A DNA stretch of 64,000 nucleotides from Pectobacterium punjabense (lineage in GTDB: Bacteria > Pseudomonadota > Gammaproteobacteria > Enterobacterales > Enterobacteriaceae). The DNA is taken from assembly GCF_012427845.1 (NCBI RefSeq), contig NZ_CP038498.1, positions 310,001 through 374,000 on the forward strand, in the 5' to 3' direction. Positions within the stretch are counted from its first letter, which is position 1, and each line of letters starts with the position of its first letter. Positions 1 through 8,372 of the stretch are shown here, one piece after another. A program made the translations under genes and the position numbers. The notes below the pieces were generated by a model. That model was not told where the DNA came from, did not search any database, and saw only the letters and a program-made list of their open reading frames with translations.

Positions 1-118
1 CAAAATAGTTCTTCAGTGCCTGTTTAACCGAGTCGCGCAGGGGTTTTTGGGTTACCTGAGCCTGAGAGTTTACAGTGGAAACGGTCAGTACGTCAGAATT
101 CACGCGTTGTTCGAACAT
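1..118 (-). CDS. fis: DNA-binding protein Fis, N-terminal part only (cut by the window edge)
   Basis: Fis is a nucleoid protein that bends DNA and controls rRNA promoters, recombination and its own gene. Only about 39 N-terminal codons are present. They begin [19 protein letters not shown] and reach LKNYF, matching the start of enterobacterial Fis; the C-terminal helix-turn-helix lies outside the window. The start codon is 23 bases after the dusB stop, the usual dusB-fis operon, so expression should come from the promoter ahead of dusB. Confidence 0.95.
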
Positions 119-141
119 AGTTCTGTCAGCTCTTTTTCTGT

Positions 142-1107
142 TTACGCAAGATTTTCAAAATATGCCTTCAACGCCTCCAGCTGCTCGCTGGCATCCTCAA
201 TGGCGTTGAATGTGCGCCTAAACTGGTCGTTTGGGGCATGCTCCTGGAGATACCAGGATACGTGCTTACGAGCAATACGAAATCCCTTGCCTGGACCATA
301 AAAGTCGTGCAATTCCCGTATATGCTCGATCAACAAGCGCTTGACCTCTGCCAACGGCAGTGGTGCCAGCAACTCCCCTGTGTCCAGATAATGCTGGATT
401 TCCCGAAAGATCCAGGGTCTTCCCTGAGCGGCTCGTCCTATCATCAGGGCGTCAGCCCCGGTGTAGTCAAGAACCGCTCTGGCTTTATGCGGGTCTGTAA
501 TGTCGCCATTCGCAATAATAGGAATGGAAACGGCCTGCTTAACTGCCCGAATGCTGTCGTATTCCGCGGAACCATTGAACAGGCACGCACGGGTGCGTCC
601 GTGAATAGTTAACGCCTGAATGCCACAGTCTTCAGCCAGTTTGGCAATTTCTACACAGTTGCGGTGCTCTGGTGCCCAACCGGTACGGATCTTCAGTGTC
701 ACCGGTACGTCTACCGCTTTCACCACCGAAGAGAGGATCTGTTTGACCAAATCCGGATACTGCAACAATGCAGATCCTGCCATCTTGCGGTTCACCTTCT
801 TCGCCGGGCAGCCCATATTGATGTCAATGATCTGCGCGCCGGAATCAGCGTTGATTCTCGCTGCCGCCGCCATCTCATCGGGGTCACAACCGGCAATCTG
901 CACGGCCCTGATACCCGGTTCATCGCTATGAACCATTCGCAAACGCGACTTGTCTGAACGCCACACTTCCGGGTTGGAAGAAAGCATTTCAGACACGGTC
1001 ATTCCAGCGCCCATCGCATGACAGAGTGCTCTAAATGGGCGATCGCTAATACCAGCCATTGGGGCTGCTATCAAACGATTGGTAAGCTGAAATTGTCCAA
1101 TGTGCAT
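142..1107 (-). CDS. dusB: tRNA-dihydrouridine synthase B
   Basis: DusB is an FMN enzyme that reduces specific uridines in the tRNA D-loop to dihydrouridine. The 321-residue product has the TIM-barrel start [15 protein letters not shown], the active-site segment [11 protein letters not shown] with the proton-donor cysteine at about residue 100, and the FMN-phosphate region ANGDI...[17 protein letters not shown] chose the ATG at 1107 because [16 protein letters not shown] aligns with the E. coli N-terminus; an upstream in-frame start at 1137 would add ten unconserved residues. It is the first gene of the dusB-fis operon. In E. coli prmA lies directly upstream, but here a carbonic anhydrase gene separates them. 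Confidence 0.96.
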
Positions 1108-1145
1108 AGACAAAAATTGACCATACTGTGCCTGCAAGGGCGCGT

Positions 1146-1174
1146 ATATTACGCATTTTTTACGTCAGATGAAA
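1146..1174 (-). promoter_or_regulatory. fis-type promoter of the dusB-fis operon
   Basis: On the minus strand TTTCAT (1169-1174) and TAATAT (1146-1151) are separated by 17 bases. They are followed by a GC-rich stretch (ACGCGCCC) before the presumed start, about 40 bases ahead of dusB. This closely resembles the E. coli fis promoter, whose GC-rich discriminator makes it sensitive to ppGpp and CTP. Stringent and growth-phase control and Fis autorepression are inferred from E. coli. Confidence 0.75.
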
Positions 1175-1421
1175 GGCCAAACTTTGACCAATTTACAGCT
1201 ATCGATCAATGAAAATGCAGTTCGTAGAAGCATATGAAAATATTATTCATATTTAACAGTATGTTATGTTTTTGTGTCGATTTTTTGCTCTGTAAAATAT
1301 TCATCTGCTTACAGAATTTTATCTGTAAGCGTGGTCGTTTTTACTGGAGATACAACAGGCTAGCAATGCTTTATCAGTGAAATACGTTGGTGAATGCGGC
1401 AAAAAAGGGCATCAATTTAAC
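1175..1421. other. AT-rich upstream region of dusB-fis
   Basis: No credible gene is seen. The stretch is AT-rich with runs such as AAAATATTATTCATATTTAAC, consistent with the Fis and IHF binding region that lies upstream of the fis promoter in E. coli. Individual binding sites were not resolved. Confidence 0.4.
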
Positions 1422-1455
1422 CGAGGCTGGCCAGTAGATGCTCTGACCAGCCTCG
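1422..1455 (-). terminator. hairpin terminator after cah
   Basis: The inverted repeat CGAGGCTGG / CCAGCCTCG (9 bp, with three more possible inner pairs) lies 10 bases after the cah stop. On the minus strand it is followed by GTTAAATT, a weak T tract. Confidence 0.6.
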
Positions 1456-1464
1456 CGGAATCGT

Positions 1465-2199
1465 TTAATGGATGATGATTCGGCCATTAAGCGGCTGTAT
1501 GGGGCGGTTATTGGCGTGATGCATGACTGAGCTGAACTGATTTATTTGTTCAGCAGAGGCGGTGACGGGATTCTCCAGCACCAGCCAGCGGATGCCTTCT
1601 GAGCACGGTGGCGTAGTGAGTGACCCACTGAACCGATAGTAGTTTAATGAGGTCGGTAACAGGGCCTGAATTGCAATCGGCGTTTGCACGTCCTCTGCCT
1701 GATCGACGTGAGAAGGAATCTGCTGCCATGCCGTGGCTAGCGGTAGATTGGCTGCTCCTTCCTGAAACATCAGCGCAATAACGGTGAGTGCGCCATCTGC
1801 GTTTTTATAGACAAAATGGCCTTCCAGTGGAAATTGCTTACCATCAATTTCATTTTCACTCGGTGCGTGAAAGTGGAATTGCTGCAAGGTGAATGTCTCG
1901 TTATCCAGCAGCAGCGTATTCCCCGGACCGACGTTCACCTGAATGGTGTGCCCGTTGTTGATAATCTGCTGGGTTCCAGACTGGAAAGCCAACTGTAGGG
2001 GATCGTGTTGGGCGTTGAGCGCTTGCCGGATATTGATAGGAGATTGATTTTTCCCCGTCTCACACAGCGAGAAGTCTGGGGAGAGTTTTCCCCAGTGCGC
2101 CGGATCGCCGTCGCCTTCGTAGCCCCAGTGAACCGAATCGGCCGCCGATGCGGAAAAGCAGACCGACAGCATCAATGCGATAAAGAGTTTACCTTTCAT
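1465..2199 (-). CDS. cah: periplasmic alpha-class carbonic anhydrase
   Basis: This enzyme interconverts CO2 and bicarbonate. The 244-residue precursor starts with a Sec signal peptide (MKGKLFIALMLSVCFSASA, cleavage about residue 19), so the enzyme acts in the periplasm. Zinc ligands are visible as His109 and His111 in QFHFHAPSE and His128 in EGHFVYKN. The family signatures KNQSPINI and FSGSLTTPPCSEG are present, and two cysteines (about 46 and in PPCSEG) could form the usual disulfide. It stands alone with its own hairpin terminator, inserted between prmA and dusB, which are adjacent in E. coli. An alpha-type enzyme here is an accessory trait; its role in CO2 or pH handling on plant tissue is inference. 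Confidence 0.92.
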   Translation of the reverse strand: MKGKLFIALMLSVCFSASAADSVHWGYEGDGDPAHWGKLSPDFSLCETGKNQSPINIRQALNAQHDPLQLAFQSGTQQIINNGHTIQVNVGPGNTLLLDNETFTLQQFHFHAPSENEIDGKQFPLEGHFVYKNADGALTVIALMFQEGAANLPLATAWQQIPSHVDQAEDVQTPIAIQALLPTSLNYYRFSGSLTTPPCSEGIRWLVLENPVTASAEQINQFSSVMHHANNRPIQPLNGRIIIH

Positions 2200-2319
2200 T
2201 TTTCATCCCTTGAAAATAATGATACGGCGTTGTTGAGTGCCGGGCGTAGGTGCGTCCGGTCGCGAGCATCATACGCCAGTTTATTGGGATCAATCGTGAG
2301 ATATGGCAGGAAGAAACGC

Positions 2320-2344
2320 GCCCACCGTTGTATAGACGGTGGGC
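2320..2344 (-). terminator. hairpin after prmA
   Basis: A 9-bp perfect stem GCCCACCGT / ACGGTGGGC with a 7-base loop lies 40 bases after the prmA stop. The minus-strand trailer GCGTTTCTTCC is only modestly T-rich. It probably ends the yhdT-panF-prmA transcript. Confidence 0.55.
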
Positions 2345-2383
2345 GGGGCTAAAAGGGACGGCTATTAAAAGAGAACGTTATTA

Positions 2384-3268
2384 CTATGCGCGGCGTTGGC
2401 CGGTAATGCGGCACCACTCTTCGCGTTCAGCCACCGGATCGAGCGTGAACTTGTCTGCGTAGGCTTCTGTGACGCCTTCAGCTTGTGTCGCCAGTACGCC
2501 GGACAGGCCGAGGTGACCACCCGCTTTAGGTAAATCGCTAATCAGCGGTGCCAGTTCGCGCAGCGGGCCTGCAAGGATGTTGGCGACGACGATATCGGCA
2601 GACAGGTCGGCAGGTTGGTCTTTCGGCAGATACAGTTCAAGACGCTCGGAGACGCCGTTACGCTGCGCGTTGTCGCGGCTGGCCTGAATCGCCTGCGGAT
2701 CGATATCAATCCCGATGGCGCGTGCTGCACCCAGTTTTAGGGCGGCAATCGCCAGAATGCCGGAGCCGCAGCCGAAATCGATGATGGTTTTCCCTTCCAG
2801 ATCCAGCCCGTCGAGCCATTGCAGGCACAGCGCGGTCGTTGGATGGGTACCGGTGCCGAACGCCAAGCCGGGATCGAGCATCACGTTGACGGCGTTCGGG
2901 TCAGGAATTTCACGCCAGCTTGGGCAAATCCACAAACGTTTGCCGAACTGCATCGGGTGGAAGTTGTCCATCCACTCGCGTTCCCAGTCTTTGTCTTCCA
3001 GTTGTTCGATTTTGTGTTTAAAACCGACGCCCAGCAGCGGTTCTTGCTCTAGCATGGCGATAACGTCATTCATGTCGGTTTCGGCATCGTACAGCGCAAT
3101 CGCGTCGGTATCGCCCCACAGACGGGTCTCGCCCGGCAGCGGTTCAAACACGGGAGTATCGTGCGTATCCTGAAACGTAACGGATACCGCACCGCTTTCC
3201 ATCATGGTGTCACCCAGTTGTTCAGCAACTTTTCCTGAGGTGTTTATTTTTAATTGAATCCACGGCAT
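2384..3268 (-). CDS. prmA: ribosomal protein L11 methyltransferase
   Basis: PrmA trimethylates lysines and the N-terminus of ribosomal protein L11 using S-adenosylmethionine. The 294-residue protein has the N-terminal L11-recognition domain ([20 protein letters not shown] onward) and a class I methyltransferase domain. The SAM motif is [19 protein letters not shown] at about residue 162, and the catalytic-region motif is [10 protein letters not shown]. It is 17 bases downstream of panF and probably in one operon with yhdT and panF, as in E. coli. Length and start match the family. Confidence 0.96.
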   Translation of the reverse strand: MPWIQLKINTSGKVAEQLGDTMMESGAVSVTFQDTHDTPVFEPLPGETRLWGDTDAIALYDAETDMNDVIAMLEQEPLLGVGFKHKIEQLEDKDWEREWMDNFHPMQFGKRLWICPSWREIPDPNAVNVMLDPGLAFGTGTHPTTALCLQWLDGLDLEGKTIIDFGCGSGILAIAALKLGAARAIGIDIDPQAIQASRDNAQRNGVSERLELYLPKDQPADLSADIVVANILAGPLRELAPLISDLPKAGGHLGLSGVLATQAEGVTEAYADKFTLDPVAEREEWCRITGQRRA

Positions 3269-3285
3269 AGCAGTCTCTATTACAT

Positions 3286-4737
3286 TTAAAGTGAAGATGA
3301 AGCGGCAACCGGCGCGGGTGGGTTATGACCAAAGCGGTTGCCAATAATAAACGCCATCAGGCTGAGTAACAGCGATGGCACAATCGGGTGATACCCGGCC
3401 AGATGAAGATTGAAGCTGGCCAGTAAGGTATAGCAAATAGCGCCGGTGAACATGGCGCTAAGCGCACCCGCAGCGTTCGCGCGTTCCCAATACAGGCCCA
3501 GCACCAGCGGCCACAGGAACACCGCTTCCAGCCCGCCAAACGCCAGCAGGTTCAGCCAGATAATCATCTCCGGCGGCCGTAAGGAGGCCAACAGCACCAG
3601 TAGCCCCAATAACAAGGTTGTCATGCTGGACAGGATCTTGATGCGACGTTCGTTATGGATCTGCTCAGGACGGACGCTGAGATAGAGATCCTTGATGATC
3701 GTGGCAGACGCCTGAAGCAAATGCGCATTAATGTTGGACATGATAGCGGCCATTGGCGCAGCGAGAAAGATCCCAGCGGCCAGCGGCGGTAGTACGGTGA
3801 CCATTAGCGCCGGTAACACCTGATCGGGAATCGTCAGATTTGGCATCACGGCACGACCCAGCGCCCCAGCCAGATGCATGCCGAGCATCAGGATGCCGAT
3901 GACGATTGTGCCGATGATAATCCCTCGGTGCAGCGCTTTGCTGTCGCGATAAGAGATGCAGCGAACGGCGGTGTTCGGCAGGCCAATAACACCGAAGCAG
4001 ACCAGCACCCAGAATGAAGCCATAAATGGCATCGACAGAATCCCGCCGCTGCCCTGCGGCGAGACCAGCATTGGGTCGATCTGTTGCAGCTTATCCACTG
4101 CGCTGTGCAGGCCGCCAGCGGCATAGATTACGCCGACCAGCAGGATGACGGTGCCGATCAGCATCACAATGCCCTGCATCGCATCATTCAGCACGCTGGC
4201 GCGGAAGCCGCCAAACGTGGTGTACAACGCAATAGTGACGCCGAAAATCAGCAGGCCGATGTCGTAAGGAATGTTAGCCGCGGTTTCCAGCAGGCGTGCG
4301 CCGCCGATGAATTGCACGGCCATGGCACCGATAAACGCAACCAGCAGGCTGATACTTGCAAACCACACCAGCAGCGGACTGTTGTAGCGGGCGTACAGCA
4401 TGTCATTCAGCGTGATGGCATTGTAGCGCCGCGCCAGAATGGCGAATTTTTTCCCCAGAATGCCCAGTGACAGCAGCATGGTGGGAAGCTGGATCATCGA
4501 CAGCAGCACCCAGCCCAGCCCGTATTTATACGCGGCACCCGGCCCGCCGATAAAGGAGCTGGCGCTGACGTAAGTACCGATCAACGTCATTGCCAGAACA
4601 AACCCACCCATTGAACGGCCGCCGAGGAAGTATTCGTTAAGAAAGTTGCCCGCCTGACGGCGACGGTATGCATAGACCGACAGTCCGAAGACCAGCAGTA
4701 AATAGCCAATCAGCGGCAATAAAATTTCAATTTGCAT
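3286..4737 (-). CDS. panF: sodium/pantothenate symporter
   Basis: PanF imports pantothenate, the coenzyme A precursor, with sodium across the inner membrane. It is a solute:sodium symporter family protein of 483 residues with about 13 hydrophobic segments and the conserved [17 protein letters not shown] region near residue 60. The start at 4737 (MQIEILLPL) matches E. coli and has a GGAG box about 8 bases upstream; in-frame GTG and ATG codons at 4743 and 4740 are also possible. The start overlaps the end of yhdT by 11 bases, so the two are translationally coupled. Confidence 0.94.
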   Translation of the reverse strand: MQIEILLPLIGYLLLVFGLSVYAYRRRQAGNFLNEYFLGGRSMGGFVLAMTLIGTYVSASSFIGGPGAAYKYGLGWVLLSMIQLPTMLLSLGILGKKFAILARRYNAITLNDMLYARYNSPLLVWFASISLLVAFIGAMAVQFIGGARLLETAANIPYDIGLLIFGVTIALYTTFGGFRASVLNDAMQGIVMLIGTVILLVGVIYAAGGLHSAVDKLQQIDPMLVSPQGSGGILSMPFMASFWVLVCFGVIGLPNTAVRCISYRDSKALHRGIIIGTIVIGILMLGMHLAGALGRAVMPNLTIPDQVLPALMVTVLPPLAAGIFLAAPMAAIMSNINAHLLQASATIIKDLYLSVRPEQIHNERRIKILSSMTTLLLGLLVLLASLRPPEMIIWLNLLAFGGLEAVFLWPLVLGLYWERANAAGALSAMFTGAICYTLLASFNLHLAGYHPIVPSLLLSLMAFIIGNRFGHNPPAPVAASSSL

Positions 4738-4969
4738 CATCACTCTCCAGTGAGATATCGCGGAAAATGACGCGCACCATTAGCCAGCACAGCAGCGTAA
4801 ACACGAGCGGCAGCAGCAGGCAGGCCATCTCAAACCAGTGTGGAAGGCCGGTGATCCCTTGTGTGTTGTCTGGCAAATAGGCGGCAAGCACCCAGGCCAC
4901 TAAATAAACCAGCGTCAGGCCAAAAGCCCAGCGGGCCTCTTTGTGCGCCTGAGGAAAGCGTGTATCCAT
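4727..4969 (-). CDS. yhdT: small inner-membrane protein YhdT (DUF997)
   Basis: This is an 80-residue protein of unknown function with two transmembrane segments (about residues 14-34 and 46-68). It begins MDTRFPQAHKEARWAFGLTL, nearly identical to E. coli YhdT. An earlier ATG at 4981 would add four residues. It overlaps panF and always travels with it in enterobacteria, so a PanF-accessory role is often supposed but unproven. In E. coli accC lies directly upstream; here about 8 kb of accessory DNA separates them. Confidence 0.9.
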   Translation of the reverse strand: MDTRFPQAHKEARWAFGLTLVYLVAWVLAAYLPDNTQGITGLPHWFEMACLLLPLVFTLLCWLMVRVIFRDISLESDDAN

Positions 4970-5644
4970 GTTCTGCTCCACCGTGAATGGGAGAATGGGT
5001 ATCGTTATGAACGTCGTGATGACGAAAGCGGGAATTTTACGGCATGTGGGCCAATTGACTAGTAAGAATTACGCCATACGCGTAAAAGTCAGTTGCAGAG
5101 TACTCAGCATTTGGTGAAAAAAATGCTTTATCAGGATGAGCCAAAAAGCAGTGCGGCATGGCATATCATCGTTTAAGCATTGAGATGCACGGGGTGACCA
5201 CAGGGGGGAGGCGACCTCCCCCTGTGTTTCCCCTAACAACGGACTTAAGTGACTCATATTAGGAATACCGCTTCCTTATTTCGGCAATATCACCGATCGA
5301 TAAGAGCGGAAATAGAAGATGTCTCGCCACAGAATAATACTAAGGGAGTATGTGATTTGTTGATATTGAGGTAATTGGCGAATGATGGAAGTAGCATCGC
5401 ATAATTTTCTCAGGGGAAAGCATACTATGCCGCTATTATTTCCCCTTCTGGTACGACAACGCTGAATATTGGTGATGTGAAAGCGAAATAATAGCCGAAT
5501 CAACCCCATCGACGATGCTGCACATTATGTTGCTTATGTATCGGTGGATATAAAAATCAGGTGATTCATCATGTCGTGGCTTCCCGCTATCTGTGCGGCA
5601 TGGTGTCTGCCGTCTATGTTAAAGATGAACCAAAAGGAGTCGTT
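4970..5644. other. long gene-poor stretch with strong inverted repeats, left edge of the molybdenum-type locus
   Basis: I see no convincing gene in about 675 bases; two short minus-strand reading frames (5069-5257, 5276-5509) have no family features. The stretch holds a GC-rich hairpin (5199-5226), an AGGGGAAA/TTTCCCCT pair (5412-5419 and 5439-5446) and an 11-bp pair GCTATTATTTC/GAAATAATAGC (5432-5442 and 5485-5495). The promoter of the next gene was not identified; AAGGAG at 5634 is its ribosome binding site. Confidence 0.5.
5199..5226. repeat. GC-rich hairpin
   Basis: Arms CACAGGGGGGAGG (5199-5211) and CCTCCCCCTGTG (5215-5226) form a 12-bp stem with one bulged G and a 3-base loop. It is followed on the plus strand by TTTCCCC rather than a T run, so it does not look like a simple terminator. 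It could be a remnant of a small repeat element. Confidence 0.6.
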
Positions 5645-6073
5645 ATGTCAGTTTCAGCAAGAAATCAGCTTTCGGGTGTTGTGTCTTCTATTGTTGAAGG
5701 TGCAGTAAACAATGAAGTCGCATTGACGCTGGAGAGCGGAGATAAGTTAACGACAGTCATTACACGGACCAGCTGTGATTCGATGGCGTTGGCTGTCGGC
5801 AAGCCCGCCATTGCGTTGGTGAAAGCGCCTTGGGTTATTTTGGCATCAGCCGAATGTGGCTTGAATTTTTCTGCTCGCAACCAGTTTCACGGTAAGGTGA
5901 GTTCTGTCACTAAAGGTGCCGTAAACTCAACGGTACAACTGGTTACCAGTGGTGGTTTGACGCTGACCTCAACCGTGACCAATGAAAGTCTGGAAGAGAT
6001 GAACATTGAGGTGGGCAGTGAATTGATCGCATTGGTGAAGGCTTCCAGCATTATTCTGGCTACCCGGAAATAA
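5645..6073 (+). CDS. tandem TOBE/Mop-domain molybdate-binding protein (ModG-like)
   Basis: This is a 142-residue cytoplasmic protein built of two molbindin (TOBE/Mop) domains. The repeats start SARNQLSGVVSSI (residue 4) and SARNQFHGKVSSV (about residue 78), each ending in a conserved IALVKA.W/SVIILA-type strand. Proteins of this build, such as Azotobacter ModG, bind several molybdate or tungstate ions per oligomer and act in storage or buffering. The start ATG at 5645 has AAGGAG upstream. A hairpin terminator follows, so it is probably a single-gene transcript just ahead of the ABC-transporter operon. The family assignment is firm; storage as its function is inferred. Confidence 0.88.
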   Translation: MSVSARNQLSGVVSSIVEGAVNNEVALTLESGDKLTTVITRTSCDSMALAVGKPAIALVKAPWVILASAECGLNFSARNQFHGKVSSVTKGAVNSTVQLVTSGGLTLTSTVTNESLEEMNIEVGSELIALVKASSIILATRK

Positions 6074-6106
6074 TTACTGCTTTCTTTAGCGAAGCATATC
6101 GTGCTT

Positions 6107-6143
6107 AGCCGATAAACAACCGACGGATACGGATTTATCGGCT
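6107..6143 (+). terminator. hairpin terminator after the TOBE protein gene
   Basis: A 10-bp stem AGCCGATAAA / TTTATCGGCT with a 17-base loop begins 33 bases after the stop, followed by TATTCTTCCCCT. Confidence 0.55.
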
Positions 6144-6264
6144 TATTCTTCCCCTCAGATTATTTACCCCTTCTTGCCTGTTCCCTTTATATCTTGATAA
6201 AACGCACCGTATTTATCGTTCTGATTATCAACATTGGGTAGCGCTGGAAATGTGATCCGGGTGA

Positions 6265-6292
6265 TTGACCCTGAATTTAGTGTGTGGATAAT
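6265..6292 (+). promoter_or_regulatory. sigma-70-type promoter of the molybdenum-type ABC operon
   Basis: TTGACC (6265-6270) and GATAAT (6287-6292) are spaced by 16 bases. The predicted start, near 6299, falls inside the ModE-type operator that begins at 6293, the arrangement expected for repression. Confidence 0.55.
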
Positions 6293-6320
6293 ATCGATAT
6301 ATAAAAAAATATATAACGTT
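6293..6320 (+). promoter_or_regulatory. ModE-type operator ahead of the ABC operon
   Basis: The half sites ATCGATATATA and TATATAACGTT are separated by six A residues. The E. coli ModE consensus is ATCGYTATATA-N6-TATATAACGAT, so this site differs at only two of the 22 half-site positions. It sits directly after the -10 box, so molybdate-loaded ModE would block transcription when molybdenum is plentiful. The modE gene itself is not in the window. Confidence 0.8.
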
Positions 6321-6342
6321 GTTGTTTAACACAGGGATCATC

Positions 6343-7380
6343 ATGGGAATGAACAGACGGACTTTCTTGTCGTATCTGGCGACACTTTCTGCTTTGCCTC
6401 TTTTACCTGCCTCTTTTGCATATGCGTTTGACCGGATTGCTGGGCGGTTTGGCCCGGTTCCTGAACCTTCTGATATTCAGCGTGTAATCAGCGCTGGGCC
6501 TCCTGCGGATCTGCTGTTACTGGCGTTGGCACCGGAAAAACTGCTGGGTTTTTCATCGTTTGATTTGTCGGGTGAGACGGGGGCTCTGTTTTCTGAAACT
6601 GTGCGTCGATTGCCGCGTTTGGGGCGCTTATCGGGTCGAGCGAGTACGTTATCGCTGGAAAAATTATTAACGCTGAACCCCGATATTATTATTGATTGTG
6701 GAAGTGCCGATGAAACGTATCGCTCATTGGCACAGAGAACCTCGCAGCAGACCGGTGTGCCTTACGTGCTGGTGGATGGCGGCCTTCAGGATACGCCTAC
6801 ACAGCTCAGGCAGGTGGGGCAGCTATTGAATGTCACGACGCGGGCGGGACTGCAGGCGCAGTTTGCCGATGCTATTTTGCAGCGTGCAAATGCTTACCGT
6901 ACCAATGCTCAAACTGAGAAGCCGCGCTTCTATTTCGCTCGTGGGGCTATGGGGCTGGAAACCGGATTGCGTGGCTCTCTCCACACCGAAGCGGTGGAAC
7001 TGCTGGGTTTTGAGAACGTCGCTACCGCAGGAGAATTAAAAACGCTGACTCAGGTGTCGATGGAGCACATTCTGCGGTGGAACCCGGATCTTATCATCAC
7101 GCAGGATGTGCAGAGCTATCAGAATATTACGCACTCGGAGCAATGGCAGAGCGTGCAGGCGGTTGCACAGCAGCGCGTCATCCTGATGTCCGGCCTGCCG
7201 TTTGGCTGGCTGGATGCGCCGCCTGGACTAAACCGACTGCTGGGGCTGTGCCGCTTACAAAGCCATTTTGATCCTGTGGCCGCTCAGCAGCTCAAAAGCG
7301 ATACCCGAACGTTTTTCCATCTGTTTTACCATACTGATCTGGATGATGCGCAGCTTGAGTTGTTGCTGAGAGTGGCATGA
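6343..7380 (+). CDS. Tat-exported FecB/BtuF-type metal-species binding protein
   Basis: This is the periplasmic substrate-binding component (PF01497-type, class III fold) of an ABC importer of the iron-siderophore/B12 type. The 345-residue precursor carries a twin-arginine signal (NRRTFLSYL, then a hydrophobic stretch to about FAYA), so it is likely exported folded by Tat rather than Sec. Two alpha/beta lobes follow, with typical segments such as LALAPEKLLGFS and SLEKLLTLNPDIIID, and WNPDLIITQD in the C-lobe. The ATG at 6343 has AGGG seven bases upstream; a second ATG at 6349 is possible. Its stop overlaps the permease start. With the ModE-type operator and TOBE neighbour, the cargo is probably a molybdenum or tungsten species, as for Haemophilus MolA; iron-siderophore cannot be excluded by sequence alone. 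Confidence 0.85.
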   Translation: MGMNRRTFLSYLATLSALPLLPASFAYAFDRIAGRFGPVPEPSDIQRVISAGPPADLLLLALAPEKLLGFSSFDLSGETGALFSETVRRLPRLGRLSGRASTLSLEKLLTLNPDIIIDCGSADETYRSLAQRTSQQTGVPYVLVDGGLQDTPTQLRQVGQLLNVTTRAGLQAQFADAILQRANAYRTNAQTEKPRFYFARGAMGLETGLRGSLHTEAVELLGFENVATAGELKTLTQVSMEHILRWNPDLIITQDVQSYQNITHSEQWQSVQAVAQQRVILMSGLPFGWLDAPPGLNRLLGLCRLQSHFDPVAAQQLKSDTRTFFHLFYHTDLDDAQLELLLRVA

Positions 7381-8372
7381 AAAGCCATACCATTACTCTG
7401 GTACTGGGGGTTTTGCTCATCGGCAGTGCGCTGCTCGCGTTAGCGGTGGGGCACTATTCCCTCTCAGTGCATGAAATCCTGCAAATTATCGCTGCTCCAC
7501 AGGGAACGGTGTCGATCGATCCACGTAAAGTGACCGTGTTCTGGAACATTCGCGTGCCGCGCATGCTGGCGGCGCTGCTGATTGGTGCCGGGTTAGCCGC
7601 AGCGGGGGCGGCCTATCAGGGGATGTTTCGTAATCCGCTGGTTTCCCCCGATATTCTTGGCGTCTCTGCGGGGGCTGGCGTAGGGGCAACATGTGGGATT
7701 TTCCTTGGCTTACCGATGCTGTTTATTCAGCTTCTGGCGTTTGCTGGCGGGCTGGGAGCGGTGACGCTGGTCTGCCTAATTGCTCGTATGGCGAAGCGGC
7801 ACGATCCCATATTGGCACTGGTTTTAGTGGGAATGGCGATCGGCGCATTAGGCGGCGCGGCGATCGCGCTGATCAAGATCCTAGCCGATCCCTATACTCA
7901 GTTACCGTCGATTACCTTCTGGCTATTGGGCGGACTCTCTGCCACCACCGTTCAAGATTTGAAGGTTGCAGCGATATTGATTGTGCTTGGTCTGGCTCCG
8001 CTTATTTTACTGCGCTGGCGCATGAATCTGTTGAGCCTGCCGGATGAAGAAGCCCGCACGCTGGGAGTGAATATCCTTTATACGCGGCTGTTATTCATTT
8101 TTGCGGCGACGTTAATTACCGCCAGCGCGGTGTCAATTGCGGGAATCATCGGGTGGATAGGGCTGGTGGTGCCGCACATCTGCCGTTTGATCGTCGGAGA
8201 CAATTTCAATCGGCTATTGCCAGTTTCTATTGCCGTTGGGGCACTGCTGCTGTTATTCACCGATACGCTGGCACGTACGCTGGCTGCGATTGAACTGCCG
8301 CTAGGCATTCTGACATCGTCCATCGGTGCGCCCTTCTTCCTGCTCCTGCTGTTGAGGGGGGAAAGAGCATGA
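7377..8372 (+). CDS. FecCD/BtuC-type ABC transporter permease
   Basis: This inner-membrane permease of the siderophore/B12 ABC family has 331 residues and about ten hydrophobic segments. Family hallmarks are IRVPRMLAALLIGAGLAAAG and YQGMFRNPLVSPDILGVSAG near residues 55-100, and GIIGWIGLVVPHICRL near residue 255, the coupling region that contacts the ATPase. It probably homodimerises. ATGA overlaps link it to the binding-protein gene before it and the ATPase gene after it. The same family serves molybdate/tungstate in Haemophilus (MolB), which fits the operator found upstream. Confidence 0.9.
   Translation: MKSHTITLVLGVLLIGSALLALAVGHYSLSVHEILQIIAAPQGTVSIDPRKVTVFWNIRVPRMLAALLIGAGLAAAGAAYQGMFRNPLVSPDILGVSAGAGVGATCGIFLGLPMLFIQLLAFAGGLGAVTLVCLIARMAKRHDPILALVLVGMAIGALGGAAIALIKILADPYTQLPSITFWLLGGLSATTVQDLKVAAILIVLGLAPLILLRWRMNLLSLPDEEARTLGVNILYTRLLFIFAATLITASAVSIAGIIGWIGLVVPHICRLIVGDNFNRLLPVSIAVGALLLLFTDTLARTLAAIELPLGILTSSIGAPFFLLLLLRGERA

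Noticed and set aside
5069..5509. Two short minus-strand frames (62 and 77 codons) in the gap before the TOBE protein gene
   Set aside because: They cover hairpin-rich DNA and have no family resemblance, so I describe the stretch as gene-free.
5510..5644. A possible Moco riboswitch or ModE site ahead of the tandem-TOBE gene
   Set aside because: ATCGGTGGATATAAA near 5540 resembles half a ModE site, but no second half at the right spacing and no convincing Moco-motif structure was found.
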